A DNA stretch of 64,000 nucleotides from Quercus robur (taxonomy: Eukaryota; Streptophyta; Magnoliopsida; Fagales; Fagaceae), in assembly GCF_932294415.1 (NCBI RefSeq), contig NC_065538.1, positions 14,328,330 through 14,392,329 of the forward strand, read 5' to 3'. Below the pieces are notes generated by a model. That model saw only the letters and a program-made list of their open reading frames with translations. It had not been told where the DNA came from and searched no databases. The translations under genes and the position numbers were made by a program. Of the stretch, positions 1 to 11,965 are shown piece by piece. Each line of letters begins with the position of its first letter. Positions within the stretch are counted from its first letter, which is position 1.

Positions 1-3000
1 TATACATGAAAAGAGGAAATCAAAGAAGCATTCACAAAGGTCCAAAATAAGAAGAAATCTGGACAGTACAAACAGAAAAAATAAGAAAACTAACCTTTCT
101 CCTTAACCATGATTTCCACTTCTTTTGAAACAACTTCATCCCATTTTGTAATTGCCATATGGAAACCATAATCCATGCAAGATTTCTTTGCTTTCTTTTC
201 GTAGGCTTCAAAACCTGCTGTTAAACTCCCACTAACTGGAATAACAAAGTCAATGTGCATTGTTGTTCCACCAGCTAAGGCTGCAGCCTGACCACTGAAG
301 AAGTCATCAACTGTCTCAGTACCCATAAACTCAAAAGCTAGGTGTGTGTGAGGATCAATTCCACCTGTTGAGGTAACAAATGTAGTCATAGAGTACATCA
401 GGATCAGATCTACGTAATTACAAATTGGTGTTGGAAACAGAAAAGAACTAAGGTATTAAACTCAGATAAAATGAATAGACCTATCAAAAATAAAATAAAA
501 TAAACTGAAAACCCAACTGACAGCTTGTGATTATTAATAATAAATCTTGTCTTTGAGAGGATGAGCGCAGACAGGCTGAAGAATAAAAATAGGAGCTATT
601 GCCAACATGCAAGAAAGACTGCAACTCAACTTGATGGATCCCACCATGGTGGCATGCCATGCAAGACCAGAAACTATTCATCCAACTTCATAAGATATGG
701 CAAAAGGGACATTGTGGATCTGGAAGCCTTTTGAGTATGAAATTTTCCATCCCATTTCATATATGAGGTTCAAAATAAATACAACAAAGAAGAAGTAATC
801 TATCTCTTCCATTTAGATTGTAGAGTGTATGATGTATTCTGAAACTGTAAATGTCATTGAAAAGTATTACATAATAGTACACTTAGGTTCCAAATGCTCC
901 CACCATACTCATAAGAGTGAAGTCACTTATAGTGATCTAACCTGTAATTATTTTTTATAATAAAAAAAATAACCTGGCATGACAAATTTTCCAGTGGCAT
1001 CAAGCACGGTAACATCATCACCAACCTGCAAAAGGCCATCAGACAAGTCAGACATAAATCAAACAATAGAAAGCATAGAATAAAATATTTTAAAAAAAGA
1101 TTAAAAAAAAAAATCAAAGGAAACATAAAGGTAAACAACCAACTAGGCAAGAAAAGGGCATATATGTATGAAAGAAAATTTATAACAGGGTAATTATTGC
1201 CCAAAAAAACATTCGTGAATGGAAAATGCATGTGTTGATAGTGCATGGTAGCTTAAAATCTTAATCTGCCAGTAGCCTAGAGCTACAATGAGCTAGAAAT
1301 TGTTTCTTTTGGTATTTCAGTGCCCTATGACAGATGAGTTATTTATTTCCTTTTTTTTTTTTTTCATAAGAATGAACTCAGTATTGTATAGCACACCAAA
1401 AGTGTGGATCTTAAAGGGCTATTTTCAATGTCTCGGCATGGCTGGCTGAAATAGCCAATAGCATGAAATATATCATCCACCTTTTTCAACATTAGTTACT
1501 CTAAGAGAAGGGAGACGGAAAACATTCAAGGAAGCCATCCAACCCAAGACAAAACAAGAGCTTGAGCATGTCCAAAGGAGCTCAACACCCTCAAACATGT
1601 TATTACTATTTTTTCTACCACCAAGATACCACAAAAGTATTAATGTATAGCTTTAAAACTTCACAAAACCTCATGCGTTTGAACCCTATTTCCAACTAGC
1701 TGGAATATAAACTATCATCAAGAATACATTAACCAGAAGCTCCTGAAAATAATGAGACCACATCTCTGAGCTACAAAACAATGTACCAGAATACGACTAT
1801 CATCCCTTTGCTACACTTAAATGCAATACCAAATGATAGTGAACTGTCTTTGGTAAACAAAATTCTCCACCATAAGAATCTTTTCCAAATTAGCCAGCAT
1901 CTCAACTACCACACTCAGAGTTACCCAATAGATCCTAGAAAATGAAATTGTAGAGACCAAATCTCCTTTAAAATAATAGAAGAAAAATGTAGCAGAAGAT
2001 GATCCATCCTCTCTCCATTGTGCTTACATATTACACACTCTTCTAGATTCTCCATCATAAGAATCTTTCAGAAAACAACTATCCATGCAAAAAGAGTCAC
2101 TTATAGGGAATGTCAACACAATTAAACTCTTCCATAGCCACACACACACAAAACACCCTGGAATGCCCCCTTTGGAGTCACTTGTATACTTTCGCTTGCT
2201 ATCCTGTACCACTCTAGCTCAAATGTCTAGAAAAGCTGCTTTAAGTAAAGCCTCCCCATACAAAAATCATGCCAAAATTGGAATTTCCTACCATCAACTA
2301 CATCTTACACAAGAATCTTATGGACTTCCTAGCCACTCCTAATCATAAGGATATCCTACAAGAACTTTCCATAAAAGCAGTCCATCAATCCAGCTCTTCC
2401 CACATTACAAACCCACAACATGCCTCCAAAGTCTATGTCTCACTTTTACGAACCACTATAATAGTTTCCCTAAGAGAGTTTGGTTATGTGTAGTGTAAGG
2501 TAAGTTCTATAGGACCCAAGTTTCTTAATTGAATAATGGAAAAAACTATCTTCAAGTCCGCCAACTGGCTTTTAACTCAATTTCACTAACCATCCAAAAG
2601 ACATTTATTCTTAAGACTTTTCTAGTCTGTCAGCCAACAAACATATGCATCAGGAAAACAGAGCAAAAGTAAGCGGGAGAGATCAATATTATTTATTCCA
2701 TACAGCCAACATCTTTGTTATCCCCTCTAATGCCAAATTACATAAGCGTAGGACTTAAACATAGGGCCCTAAGGCTAAGTCCAATATAACATACAGAACC
2801 AACACCATTCAATGTTCAAGAGTCCTTTACCAATATAATATGATATGATCCAATCCCACCATTGATAACACCAGTCTCTCATCAATTAACAATACAACAC
2901 ACAATTTATACCAATTCAAAACAAAGCACTTAGTAGATTTACATAACTACAACATTTTAAAAAGAAATAGTACCTTGATATTAGGCTTCACGGCAACAAT

Positions 3001-3466
3001 GATCCCATCCTCCACATAAACATCAGCAACCTCCTCTCTATGAGCATTCACAACAGTTCCCCCTTTAATCAATATCTTCGACGATGAAGACGAAACCCCA
3101 CATGACGATTCACCATACTCAATCCCAGCATTACAAAACTGAACCATTTTTTTTTTCAAAAATAATAAAAATTACATAACATAATACTCCAGTTTGGTTA
3201 AAAAAGAAAAACCCAGAAAGTAAAAATTGAACATAGTCATAGTTTTGTTCCTGTTTTCTAATTGTTGATTGAATTATGAATATAAGTGAGTTACATGTTC
3301 AGCCTTATTTCTTTATGACATAAAGCACAGTTGACTCCAGCAGAACTTCACTTTGAAGAAACTAAAACAAGTAAACCACAACCCAAAAAAAGAAAATCCC
3401 ATAAATATCAAAAGGGGCCAAGTTTTATCTTTTCTCTATGTTACATGGTTTTCTCAACAACCCAGA

Positions 3467-3502
<36 letters not shown>

Positions 3503-3647
3503 AGAAGAAAAAGAAAAGTTGAAACGAGACTGAGTATGGAGATAAGAGTTGAAGAAAAAGTACCTGGTTTGATTCAGTAATGGAAGAGAAGGTGAAGAGA
3601 AGAAGGAGAAGGAGGAGTAGTGGTTGGGTTTTGAAACTGGACTCCAT
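1..3647 (-). CDS. PYD2: Dihydropyrimidinase, 5' part (exons 1-4; runs off the left edge)
   Basis: Dihydropyrimidinase opens 5,6-dihydrouracil/dihydrothymine to N-carbamoyl amino acids, the second step of pyrimidine catabolism. Coding exons by splice sites: 3647-3564, 3138-2974, 1025-974, 364-95; phases close exactly (84, 165, 52 and 270 nt) and the donor at 94-93 opens an intron that leaves the window. Exon 1 gives a 28-aa leader with a run of eight Leu, looking like a signal peptide. Exon 2 carries the start of the amidohydrolase fold (SKILIKGGTVVNAHREEVAD). Exons 3 to 4 join as VMPGGIDPHTHL, which holds the HxH metal-binding pair, followed by FFSGQAAALAGGTTMHIDFV. The carbamylated Lys and later metal ligands lie outside the window. 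ATG at 3647 is the only one in frame ahead of the leader, and a TATA-like box lies about 70 bp upstream. Family assignment is firm; the symbol rests on similarity to Arabidopsis PYD2. Confidence 0.93.
3470..3500. repeat. Poly-T tract in intron 1 of the dihydropyrimidinase gene
   Basis: A run of about 31 T on the plus strand (A on the coding strand) inside the first intron (3139-3563). It could be a decayed retroposon tail or simple slippage; no target duplication was seen around it. Confidence 0.8.
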
Positions 3648-3716
3648 GTCTGATTGAGTGTGAGATTGAGACTGAGCTCTCTACAAGAACAACTGGAAGA
3701 CTTTTGGATCACACGA

Positions 3717-3726
3717 GTATATATAG
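3717..3726 (-). promoter_or_regulatory. TATA box of the dihydropyrimidinase gene
   Basis: Read on the minus strand the sequence is CTATATATACTC, about 70 bp upstream of the ATG at 3647, which leaves room for a 5' leader of about 40 nt. Seen directly; function inferred from position. Confidence 0.6.
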
Positions 3727-3727
3727 A

Positions 3728-5230
3728 GGAAGAGGATCAAATGATCATATCCATATAAAGATTCTCTATTTGACTTTAAGGGCCTTAACCGTATCCGTTT
3801 CAAATCTCAGTAATTCGAATTTCCATGGTTTTATGACGTTTGTGTTTGTATGTGGATTTTTGTGACCCGGATTGTCAATGTCGTTCTTGAAAATCTGTTT
3901 GCTTTGTCGGACTTTACTAATTTTCGCTAATATCTTAGATTATGAGACTGTTGAGAGAGACCACTTCTTTCGGGCATATTGTACACTATAACTTGAAGGC
4001 CCAATACCCATTGTCAATTGCAGACATCACGGCCCATATTACAAAGCCATCATACACCCACTAAGCTAACATCTAATAATTCTAACCCATGACCCAAATC
4101 TATGGAAAATTTTAAATCTGCATCAAGGGTAGAAGTTGTCTAGCATGTAGGGCAGGTCTGGCTCAAGGCCTAGGCTTAAGGCACTACCACAAAAAAAAAA
4201 TTTACATCTAGAGAAGAAGAAAAAAAAAAAGGCCTCCTCCGGTTGTAAAAGACCCAAAATTTTATAATAAAAAATATAAATCTCATATTGTGAACACTTT
4301 ATAGTACCTTAGCGTTTTTTTTTTTTTAATATATTAATAACACAACTCCCTATATCAAAAAAAAAAAAAAAAAAAACATGATTCTCTATTTGGGTTTCAT
4401 CATTTTGTGTACTAAAATATCCTCACACAAATTCTTAAACTCTCTAAAATACCCCTATCTTTTAATTGAATAATTTTAAATTTAAAAACACAAAATGGTT
4501 AAAAGAGTAATTTAATATTTTTTTAAAAAGTTCCTAAGTTTTAAGCTTTCAAACTTTTATCAAGATCCTAAAAATTAGAACTCTATCTCTATCTCACCTT
4601 TAAACATTATTTCACTAAACTCAAAATAAAAAAGAGTCTTATTGCACGCGCAAAACGTGTGATGAGTCTAATTTTTAATAAGGCTTTCAAAATATGAGAC
4701 CAATAGAGACCTAACCTAACCCAATTGAAAGCCTAAAATGCTTCCAAAAAAAAAGTTGCAAATGTGTTAGATCATCAATGATAATTAATCTCTCTTAACA
4801 GTTCAAGACTTTAATTTTTGTAAACTAATCTCCTACAACGCCACACACCAAATAATATTTATCTTTGCCTCTTAAAAATTAGATTACAAATTTACTTAAC
4901 TATGTATCATCATAGATAAAGTAATATTCTTTTTAAAAAAAAATTAATATACATTTTTTTTCTTTTTGTTAAAATTTATGTTTCAACTATGATATTCAAT
5001 TCTCTATATGAAATTTACATTAGTTTTAGTTAGAATTATTAATTAAATTATGTACTTAATGCATCAAATTAAACTCGATTGGATTAGTATTAAATAATTT
5101 TATTTAATTAATATTTATAGATATAAGGCCCACAAAAATCTTTCGCCATAGACTCCAAATTATGTTAGGCCCCCCTTGCATGTAGGGGAGTGATTTTGGA
5201 CGAGTAGTAGAATTCATTGTTATTCTCCTT
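3728..5230. other. Intergenic, AT-rich, no gene seen
   Basis: Upstream region of the dihydropyrimidinase gene followed by AT-rich sequence with several A/T homopolymer runs (for example near 4190, 4315 and 4355). No coding similarity and no clear element ends were seen. Confidence 0.6.
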
Positions 5231-5239
5231 GTTAATGTG

Positions 5240-5391
5240 AAAATTCTTAGGTACTCTAAGAATTTAGTGAAATGGTGTTTCCTCCTCTAATATTCATGGT
5301 GGACTCTACCATAAATTTAATGAGTGGTATCATGAATGTGAGAGAATGGAATATCATTTACCGTACTCTAGGAGTACCTACAAATTACTCG
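5240..5391. mobile_element. MITE, 152 bp, probable Mutator type
   Basis: The termini are imperfect inverted repeats: the left begins AAAATTCTTAGGTACTC and the reverse complement of the right begins CGAGTAATTTGTAGGTACTC. It is flanked by 9-bp direct repeats, GTTAATGTG (5231-5239) and ATTAATGTG (5392-5400), with one mismatch. A 9-bp target duplication is the Mutator-like signature. No coding capacity. Confidence 0.65.
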
Positions 5392-5653
5392 ATTAATGTG
5401 TGCATAAAAATTCCTTAACTTTTCCTTGTCAATTGTCCATATCAATTGAAGTTGTCACCCACTAAATTAAATGGCCTAACCTAATCTATGACTTTTCAAG
5501 AAAATATCTTCCATTTTTAACTAAAGTTGAATGCTACTTTCACCATATAATTTCCCAACTATGCTTGAATTTTACCTATTAAAAAAGCCATATAATTTCC
5601 CAACTAAACTAAGTCTTTCAAGAAGATCAAAGATCAATTACTATGTCATCAAT

Positions 5654-5776
5654 TGTTAGGAACCCATGGGTAGAACTCACCCTTGAAAACTGGCTTGCAA
5701 GGAAAGGGTGCCCAAGAATTTATAAACACATGGTTAAGCTTACACTTAATCCATATGGGACACTAGGATCATAACA
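5654..5776 (-). repeat. TRIM 3' LTR
   Basis: 123 bp; the partner is 6000-6122. It ends TG..CA in LTR style on both edges. Confidence 0.88.
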
Positions 5777-5999
5777 TACCACCACGCTCCACAGCCGATG
5801 TCCACGATAGCTCACTTTAGCGACACTGACCTAATGGTAGCCCTTTCTCTTTTGGTGGCTCTACTCACCTATTAGTTATTTTAATCTAGCCTCTAGGTCG
5901 CCCCCTCTAGAATCCGACCACAATGCTGCAACTCATTTAATCTCATACTCAATGAATTAAGTCCGATTACTCGACATGGTGGTTGGCTCTGATACCAAA

Positions 6000-6122
6000 T
6001 ATTAGGAACCTATGGGTAGAACTCACCCTTAAAAACCGGCTTACAAGGGGAGAGCGCCCAAGAGCTTATAAACATGTGGTTAAGCTTACACTTAATCCAT
6101 GTGGGATATTAGGATCATAACA
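6000..6122 (-). repeat. TRIM 5' LTR
   Basis: 123 bp, same length as the partner LTR. Its inner terminus has mutated from CA to TA on the minus strand. The primer-binding site follows directly. Confidence 0.88.
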
Positions 6123-8893
6123 TCAATCAAAAGTTTAAATTTCAAGTTTTTGTGGTCTAAAATTTTGCATAAAAAACAAGTTTATTGATCAACTAGTAAA
6201 TAACATCCAATTTGAAAGAAATTTGATGTGCGGGTTATGAACAATAATAAATATATAATTCAACAGTTAGATTTTCATTCAAAATCTTAGTGAAAGATTG
6301 GATTGGTTATCTCATCTTTACTTTACATGAAAAAATACCAATTTAAATGGAAGGTTTCTTCAAACAACAAGTAGTTAGGTCAACTATTCAATCAAATGAT
6401 ATTGAGCATGTTTCCTATCTCTTCTCGAGAAACAAGTGGGCTATTTCTTTGCAAAATTGTGCTCAATTTCATATGTGGCAATTCCGCCAAGATCTCTTCT
6501 TTAGTTGGGGGAAGAATCTGCACGAATCGGATTTTTGAGGAAAATATCAAGAGAGAATTGGATTTAGTTAGACAATGTGTGGGTGGTAAACAAGGATCGG
6601 TTTTTTAGCAAGGTACGGAATGTATCATCAAATATTCAATATGATTCCATAAGATCTAGTTTCGTTTAAGTAAAAATTCTAGCCAATTGAAAGGATCTTC
6701 TAATCAATCCAAAGATCATTTCAATTCCACTAGTAATGAGGATTTGGAATATCACACATTGATCATTCAAAGAGAGATTCAACAACTAAAAGAAGGATCA
6801 ATTCTTTAGGATCCTTCCTTTCTTAAAACAGAACGAACAAAGATAGAATTAGACCGGTTTCCTAAATGCCTTTCTGGATATTCCTCAATGTCCCGGCTAT
6901 TCACAGAACGTGAGAAGCAGATGAATAATCGTCTGCTTCCGGAAGAAATAGAAGAATTTCTTGGGAATCCTACAAGATCCATTCGTTCTTTTTTCTCTGA
7001 CAGATGATCAAAACTTCATCTAGGTTCGAATCCTACTGAGAGGTCCACTAGAGATCAGAAATTGTTGAAGAAAGAACAAGATGTTTCTTTTGTCCCTTCC
7101 AAGCGATCGAAAAATAAAGAAATAGTTAATATATTCAAGATAATTACTTATTTACAAAATATTGTCTCAGTTCATCCAATTTCATTCAATCTGGGATGTG
7201 ATATGGTTTCGAATGATGAACTGGATATGGACAGTTCCAATAAGATTTCATTCTTGAATAAATTTTTTTTTTTTTTTTATTTCGTGACTGGGACAAAGGG
7301 GGATACACGTTACATCACGATTTTGAATTAGAAGAGAGATTTCAAGAAATGGCGGATATATTCACTCTATCAATAACCGAGCCGAATCTGTTGTATCATA
7401 AGGGATTTACCTTTTCTATTGATTCCTGTAGATTGTATCAAAAACAATTCTTGAATAAGGTATTCAACTCCAGGGATGAATCGAAAAAGAAATATTTATT
7501 GGTCCTACCTCCTATTTTTTATGAAGAGAATGAATCCTTTTATTAAAGGATCAAAGAAAAATGGGTCTGGACCTCCTATGGGAATGATTTGGAAGATCCA
7601 AAACCAAAAAGAGTGGCATTTGTTAGCAACAACATAATCGAGGTAGTCAGTCAATATAAATTGATTCGAAATTTGATTCAAATCCAATATAACACATATG
7701 GATACATAATAAACGTATTGAATCAATTCTTTTTAAAGAATAGATCCAATTGTAACTTCGTATATGGAATTCAAAGATATTAAATAGGAAATGATACTCT
7801 AAATCATAGAACTATAATGAAATATACAATCAACCAACATTTATCAAATTTGAAAAAGAGCTAGAAGAAAGGGTTCGATCCTCGTAGTTTTATTTCTCAA
7901 ACCAAGAGATCCATGAATCAGGATCCTAATGCATATAGATACAAATGGTTCAATGGGAGCAAGAATTTCCAGGAACATTTGGAACATTTTATTTCTGAAC
8001 AAAAGAGTCGTTTTCATTTTCGAGTAGCGTTCGATAGATTACGTATTAATCAATATTCAATTGATTCGTCTGAGGCTATCAACAAAAAAGATTTGTCTAA
8101 GTCACTTCCTCTCTTTTTGTCCAAGTTTCTTCTCTTTTTTTCTAACTCACTTCCTTTTTTCTATGTGAGTTTTGGAAATATCCCAATTCATAGGTCCAAG
8201 ATCCACATCTATGAATTGAAAGGTCCAAATGATCAACTCTGCAATCAGTTGTTTAATCAATAGGTCTTCAAATCGTTCATTTGAAAAAATTGAAACCCTT
8301 CTTATTGGATGATCATGATACTTCCCAAAAATCGAAATTCTTGATCAACGGAGCAACAATATCACCATTTTTGTTCAATAAGATACCAAAGTGGCGGATG
8401 ATTGACTTATTCCATACTAGAAATAATCGTAGGAAATCTTTTGAGAACACAAATTCCTATTTCTCAATGATATCCCACAATCAAGACAATTGGCCGAATC
8501 CCATGAAACCATTTCATAGAAGTTCACTGATATCTTCTTTTTATAAAGCAAATGGACTTCGATTCTTGTATAATCCACATCACTTCTTCTTCGATTGTAA
8601 CAAAAGAGTCCCTTTTTATGTGGAAAAGGCCCGTGTCAATAATTATGATTTTACGTATGGACAATTCCTTAATATCTTGTTCATTTGCAACAAAATATTT
8701 TCTTTGCGCGGTGGTAAAAAAAAAAAAAAAAAATGCTTTTTTTGGAGAGAGATACTATTTCACCAACCGAGTTACAAGTATCTAACATATTCATACCTAA
8801 CGATTTTCCACAAAGTGGTGACGAAAGAACGTATAACTTGTACAAATCTTTCTATTTTCCAATTCGATCTGATCCATTCATTCGTAGAGCTAT

Positions 8894-10104
8894 TGATAAT
8901 AGCTTAATTTTGCACATTTATATCATTATTAGAAAGCATTATTATACTTGTTTTGAGTTAATTCATGCATTTTATAATTGGTTTTGGAATAATGCTAAAT
9001 AATCAATTTTGTGCTTAATTGAATTTTAATGCATAAATTTGTCTTTTGTAGGATAATGAAATTAAATAAGTAGATTTGTGCAAAGAAGAAAGCTAATGGA
9101 CTTTAATTTTACAGGAGCCATGATGAAGTCAAAGAAGGTCAACCCAATTAAATCGAAGTCCAATTCGGATTAGGATTCCAGCCTGCGCACCAGTTAGTAT
9201 TTTGAGCATAATTTTCGGCTCAGATGTCCAATCGAGATGATTCAAGTTGGGCTAGAAAGCTAACTTAAAAGGATACAACTTTGTATTTACCAAAAGTCCG
9301 AATTCTGAAGTTAAATGGGCCAAAAACGTCGGTTAATTGAAGCCTAAAAACCTAGGATTTCCTCCAAACAAGAATTCAACTTGTAATAGGATTCCTTAAC
9401 CTATTTAAAGGCTCTTTAGGGCAAAATTCAGAGGGGAGCTGCTGTAGAACATAATTTAGGTTTTCTTAAAGTTTCTTTATAGTTTTTAGAGTTTTATTTG
9501 TGTTATGGCTTGCTAGAAACTTTGCTAAGGTAAGGGGTGAAACCCAACTGTTTATTGGTATGTTCTTAACAATTATTTATTGGTTTTAATGTTTATGTTT
9601 TTTATTTTTTTGATTGTTTTACTCATCTAGAAAAGTGTTTAGTTCTGTATAATCTTTTGATTTATCGTAGACTCTGGGCACGTTAAATGCTTAGTATTCC
9701 CTGCAAACTAACTTAAAAGTTTTTTTTTTTTGCCTAAAATCAATCAATTGCATGAAACTACCTTAGACAATTAATTCTTGAGTTTTATTGTTAAATCATC
9801 CGACTAAGATCATCCTTTGTATGAATTTTAGTTGAGTTATGAAATAAATATTGTTAAGACTACCAATAGATGTGTTGTATGTGAATCCCTAAACCTTAGT
9901 GCCTTAATATATTGCCATTTTCTCTCAATTTAAATGACCTTTACTAAACTATCAAAAATCTCTTCAGTTAAACTTTATTATTTTAGTTTTATTCTCTTGT
10001 GGTTTGCTAATCAATTCCCTTTTCCCTGTGGATTCGACCTCGGACTTTCCGAGTTATTACTTCATGACAATCCTGCACTTAGGAGCATTATTTAAGTCAC
10101 AGCA
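8894..10104. mobile_element. Solo LTR, 1,211 bp, inserted in the ycf2 copy
   Basis: The ycf2 reading breaks off after the codons for RSDPFIRRA at 8893 and resumes at 10110 with codons for IADIFETPL. The intervening DNA begins TGATAATAG and ends GTCACAGCA, so it has TG..CA termini, and is flanked by a perfect 5-bp duplication GCTAT (8889-8893 and 10105-10109). No internal retrotransposon coding region or second LTR is present, so a solo LTR left by LTR-LTR recombination is the best reading. Its 3' part (10020-10060, GTGGATTCGACCTCGGACTT) resembles ends of Ty3-type LTRs; that is a family guess only. Confidence 0.85.
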
Positions 10105-10276
10105 GCTATTTACTTGATCGCAGACATTTTTGAAACACCTCTAATAGAGGGACAAATAGTCAATTTTGAAAGAACTTATTGTAAAACTCCTTCAGATATG
10201 AATTCATATGATTCAAAGGGGAAGAACTTGCAGCAGTATTTCAATTTCAATTCAAACATGGGTTTGATTCGCACTC

Positions 10277-10486
10277 TGTGGGGACAATTTTTGCCTAGAC
10301 CAAGTGTTGCACTTGTGGTCATTTTTGGCTTGAAGAGTCCCACATTGGAAGGAAAGCCTTCCTCTTCATGCCATATAAGGGATGACCAATGGTGATAGAG
10401 TACCACTAGTTTGGTTAATGTGAGACTCTCCAAGCCAAAAATGACTACAAGTGCAACACTTGGTCTAGGCAAAAATTGCCCCCACA
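10277..10486. mobile_element. Foldback MITE, 210 bp, inserted in the ycf2 copy
   Basis: Long inverted repeats: the left starts TGTGGGGACAATTTTTGCC and the right ends GGCAAAAATTGCCCCCACA. Pairing continues for about 65 bp with few mismatches and then into less similar sequence. It is flanked by CACTC at 10272-10276 and 10487-10491. The ycf2 reading is uninterrupted once the element and one CACTC are taken out. No coding capacity; the 5-bp duplication does not identify the superfamily by itself. Confidence 0.88.
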
Positions 10487-11511
10487 CACTCCATGTTCTG
10501 AGAAATATTTACCATCCGAAAAGATGAAAAAGACGAAGTCTTTGTCTAAAGAAATGCCTTGAGAAAGGGAAAATGTATAAAACCTTTCAACGAGATAGTG
10601 CCTTTTCAACTCTCTCAAAATGGAATCTATTCCAAACATATATGCCATGGTTCCTTACTTCGACAGGGTACAAATATCTAAATTTGATATTTTTAGATAC
10701 TTTTTCAAATCTATTGCCGATACTAAGTAGCAACCAAAAATTTGTATCCATTTTTCATGATATTATGCATGGATCAGATATATCATGGTGAATTCTTTAG
10801 AAGAAATTGTGTCTTCCACAATGGAATCTGATAAGTGAGATTTTGAGTAAGTGTTTACATAATCTTCTTTTGTCCAAAGAAATGATTCATCAAAATAATG
10901 AGTCACCATTGATATCGACACATCTAAGATCGCAAAATGTTTGAGAGTTCCTTTATTCAATCCTTTTCCTTCTTCTTGTTGCTAGATATCTCGTTCGTAC
11001 ACATCTTCTCTTCATTTCTCGAGCCTATACTGAGTTACAAACAGAATTCGAAACGATCAAATCTTTGATGATTCTATCATACATGATTGAGTTGCGAAAA
11101 CTTCTGGATAGGTATCCTACATCTGAGCTGAATTCTTTCTGGTTAAAGAATCTCGTTCTAATTGCTCTGGAACAATTAGGAGATTCGACAAAAAAAATTC
11201 GGGGTTATGCTTCTGGTGGCAACATGCTATGGGGCGGTGAGCCCGCTTATGGGGTCAAATCAATACGTTCTAAGAAGAAATATTTGAATATCAATCTCAT
11301 CGATCTCATGAGTATCATACCAATCCCATCAATCGAATCGCTTTTTCGACAAATACGAGACATTTGAGTCATACAAGTAAAGAAATCTATTCATTGATAA
11401 GAAAAAAAAAAAAACGTGAATGGTGATTGGATTGATGATCAAATAGAATCCTGGGTCTTGAACAGTAATTTGATTGATGATAAAGAAAGAGAATTCTTGG
11501 TTCAATTTTTT

Positions 11512-11965
11512 GTTAAGGTCTATCCTGTAGAGGTACTCAAATTGGATCGGTGATCGATTTCTAGGTTTCATTATAAACCTAATTGGTTACTTCCAATTAC
11601 GTAAATCAGTAGTTCAAACTACATTCAAAGGTAGAGCATTTCCCATTTGTATAGGAACTTTTGTACCAAAAACAATGGTATCTCTAATTATAGCCCCTCT
11701 TGAATGTAAAATATATCTTTTCTCACCATTCCCATAGTATATGAGACAAATGTATGCATTTTGATTATGGTCATATTCTATGGTTACGATTCTACCATGT
11801 CCTTTTCATTCCGTTGAAAATCTATTTTACGGTATAGACGCTTATGACCTCCCCCTCTATGCCCTGCAATAATGATTCCTCTAGCATTACGACCTTTACT
11901 ACAATGATGTTGTCCATAGATCAAATTATTTCGTAGATTGGATTTCACTTGACTGTTTACGACTA
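11512..11965 (-). pseudogene. rpl2: Plastid rpl2 fragment: exon 1 and start of the intron
   Basis: Read on the minus strand it begins inside the ribosomal protein uL2 coding exon: [18 protein letters not shown] and [20 protein letters not shown] at about 11950-11815, then [14 protein letters not shown] and IQMGNALPL near 11760-11620. It passes into the start of the group II intron down to about 11512. The first residues of uL2 are missing, and a frameshift occurs near 11795. The second exon is absent. It is the inverted partner in the chimeric plastid insertion. Confidence 0.9.

Larger units (their letters stand above)
5654..6122 (-). mobile_element. Complete TRIM (terminal-repeat retrotransposon in miniature), 469 bp
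   Basis: Two 123-bp direct repeats (5654-5776 and 6000-6122) act as LTRs. Read on the minus strand each starts TGTTATGATCC and the left copy ends CCTAACA. Two bases inside the 5' LTR lies TGGTATCAGAGCC (5985-5997, minus), the primer-binding site matching initiator tRNA-Met. Just before the 3' LTR is a purine-rich GGAGCGTGGTGG tract. A perfect 5-bp target duplication TCAAT flanks the element (5649-5653 and 6123-6127). The internal part is only about 220 bp and encodes nothing, so it must have moved with proteins from another element. The two LTRs differ at roughly a dozen or more positions, so it is not recent. Confidence 0.9.
6346..11508 (+). pseudogene. ycf2: Plastid ycf2 fragment, non-functional nuclear copy
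   Basis: Ycf2 is a very large plastid protein, proposed to belong to an FtsHi-type ATPase complex linked to protein import. This copy covers an internal N-terminal portion only: it starts inside the gene at [10 protein letters not shown] and stops after EREFLVQF, well before the ATP-binding domain. Recognisable stretches include [18 protein letters not shown]-like sequence near 6400, [20 protein letters not shown] (7930-7990), [12 protein letters not shown] (8020-8070), [20 protein letters not shown] (10640-10700) and [16 protein letters not shown] (11260-11310). Reading frames are broken by stops (for example 6538, 8261-8263) and indels. A solo LTR and a foldback element interrupt it. Confidence 0.93.
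6346..11965. other. Nuclear plastid DNA insertion (NUPT): ycf2 joined to inverted rpl2
   Basis: Continuous similarity to plastid ycf2 runs on the plus strand from about 6346 to 11508 and switches directly to plastid rpl2 (intron plus exon 1, minus strand) from about 11512 to 11965. In plastid genomes rpl2 lies upstream of ycf2, beyond rpl23 and trnI-CAU, so this order is rearranged: either two plastid fragments were joined at integration or a deletion/inversion followed. Many stops and frameshifts show it is not functional. Two younger elements sit inside: 8894-10104 and 10277-10486. Confidence 0.93.

Noticed and set aside
8281-8907. 208-codon open frame that could look like a nuclear gene
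   Set aside because: It is the plastid ycf2 reading in a nuclear copy, lacking both ends of the gene.
6346-11965. Window being organellar DNA
   Set aside because: Only this block resembles the plastid; it is broken, rearranged, hit by nuclear transposons and flanked by spliced nuclear genes.
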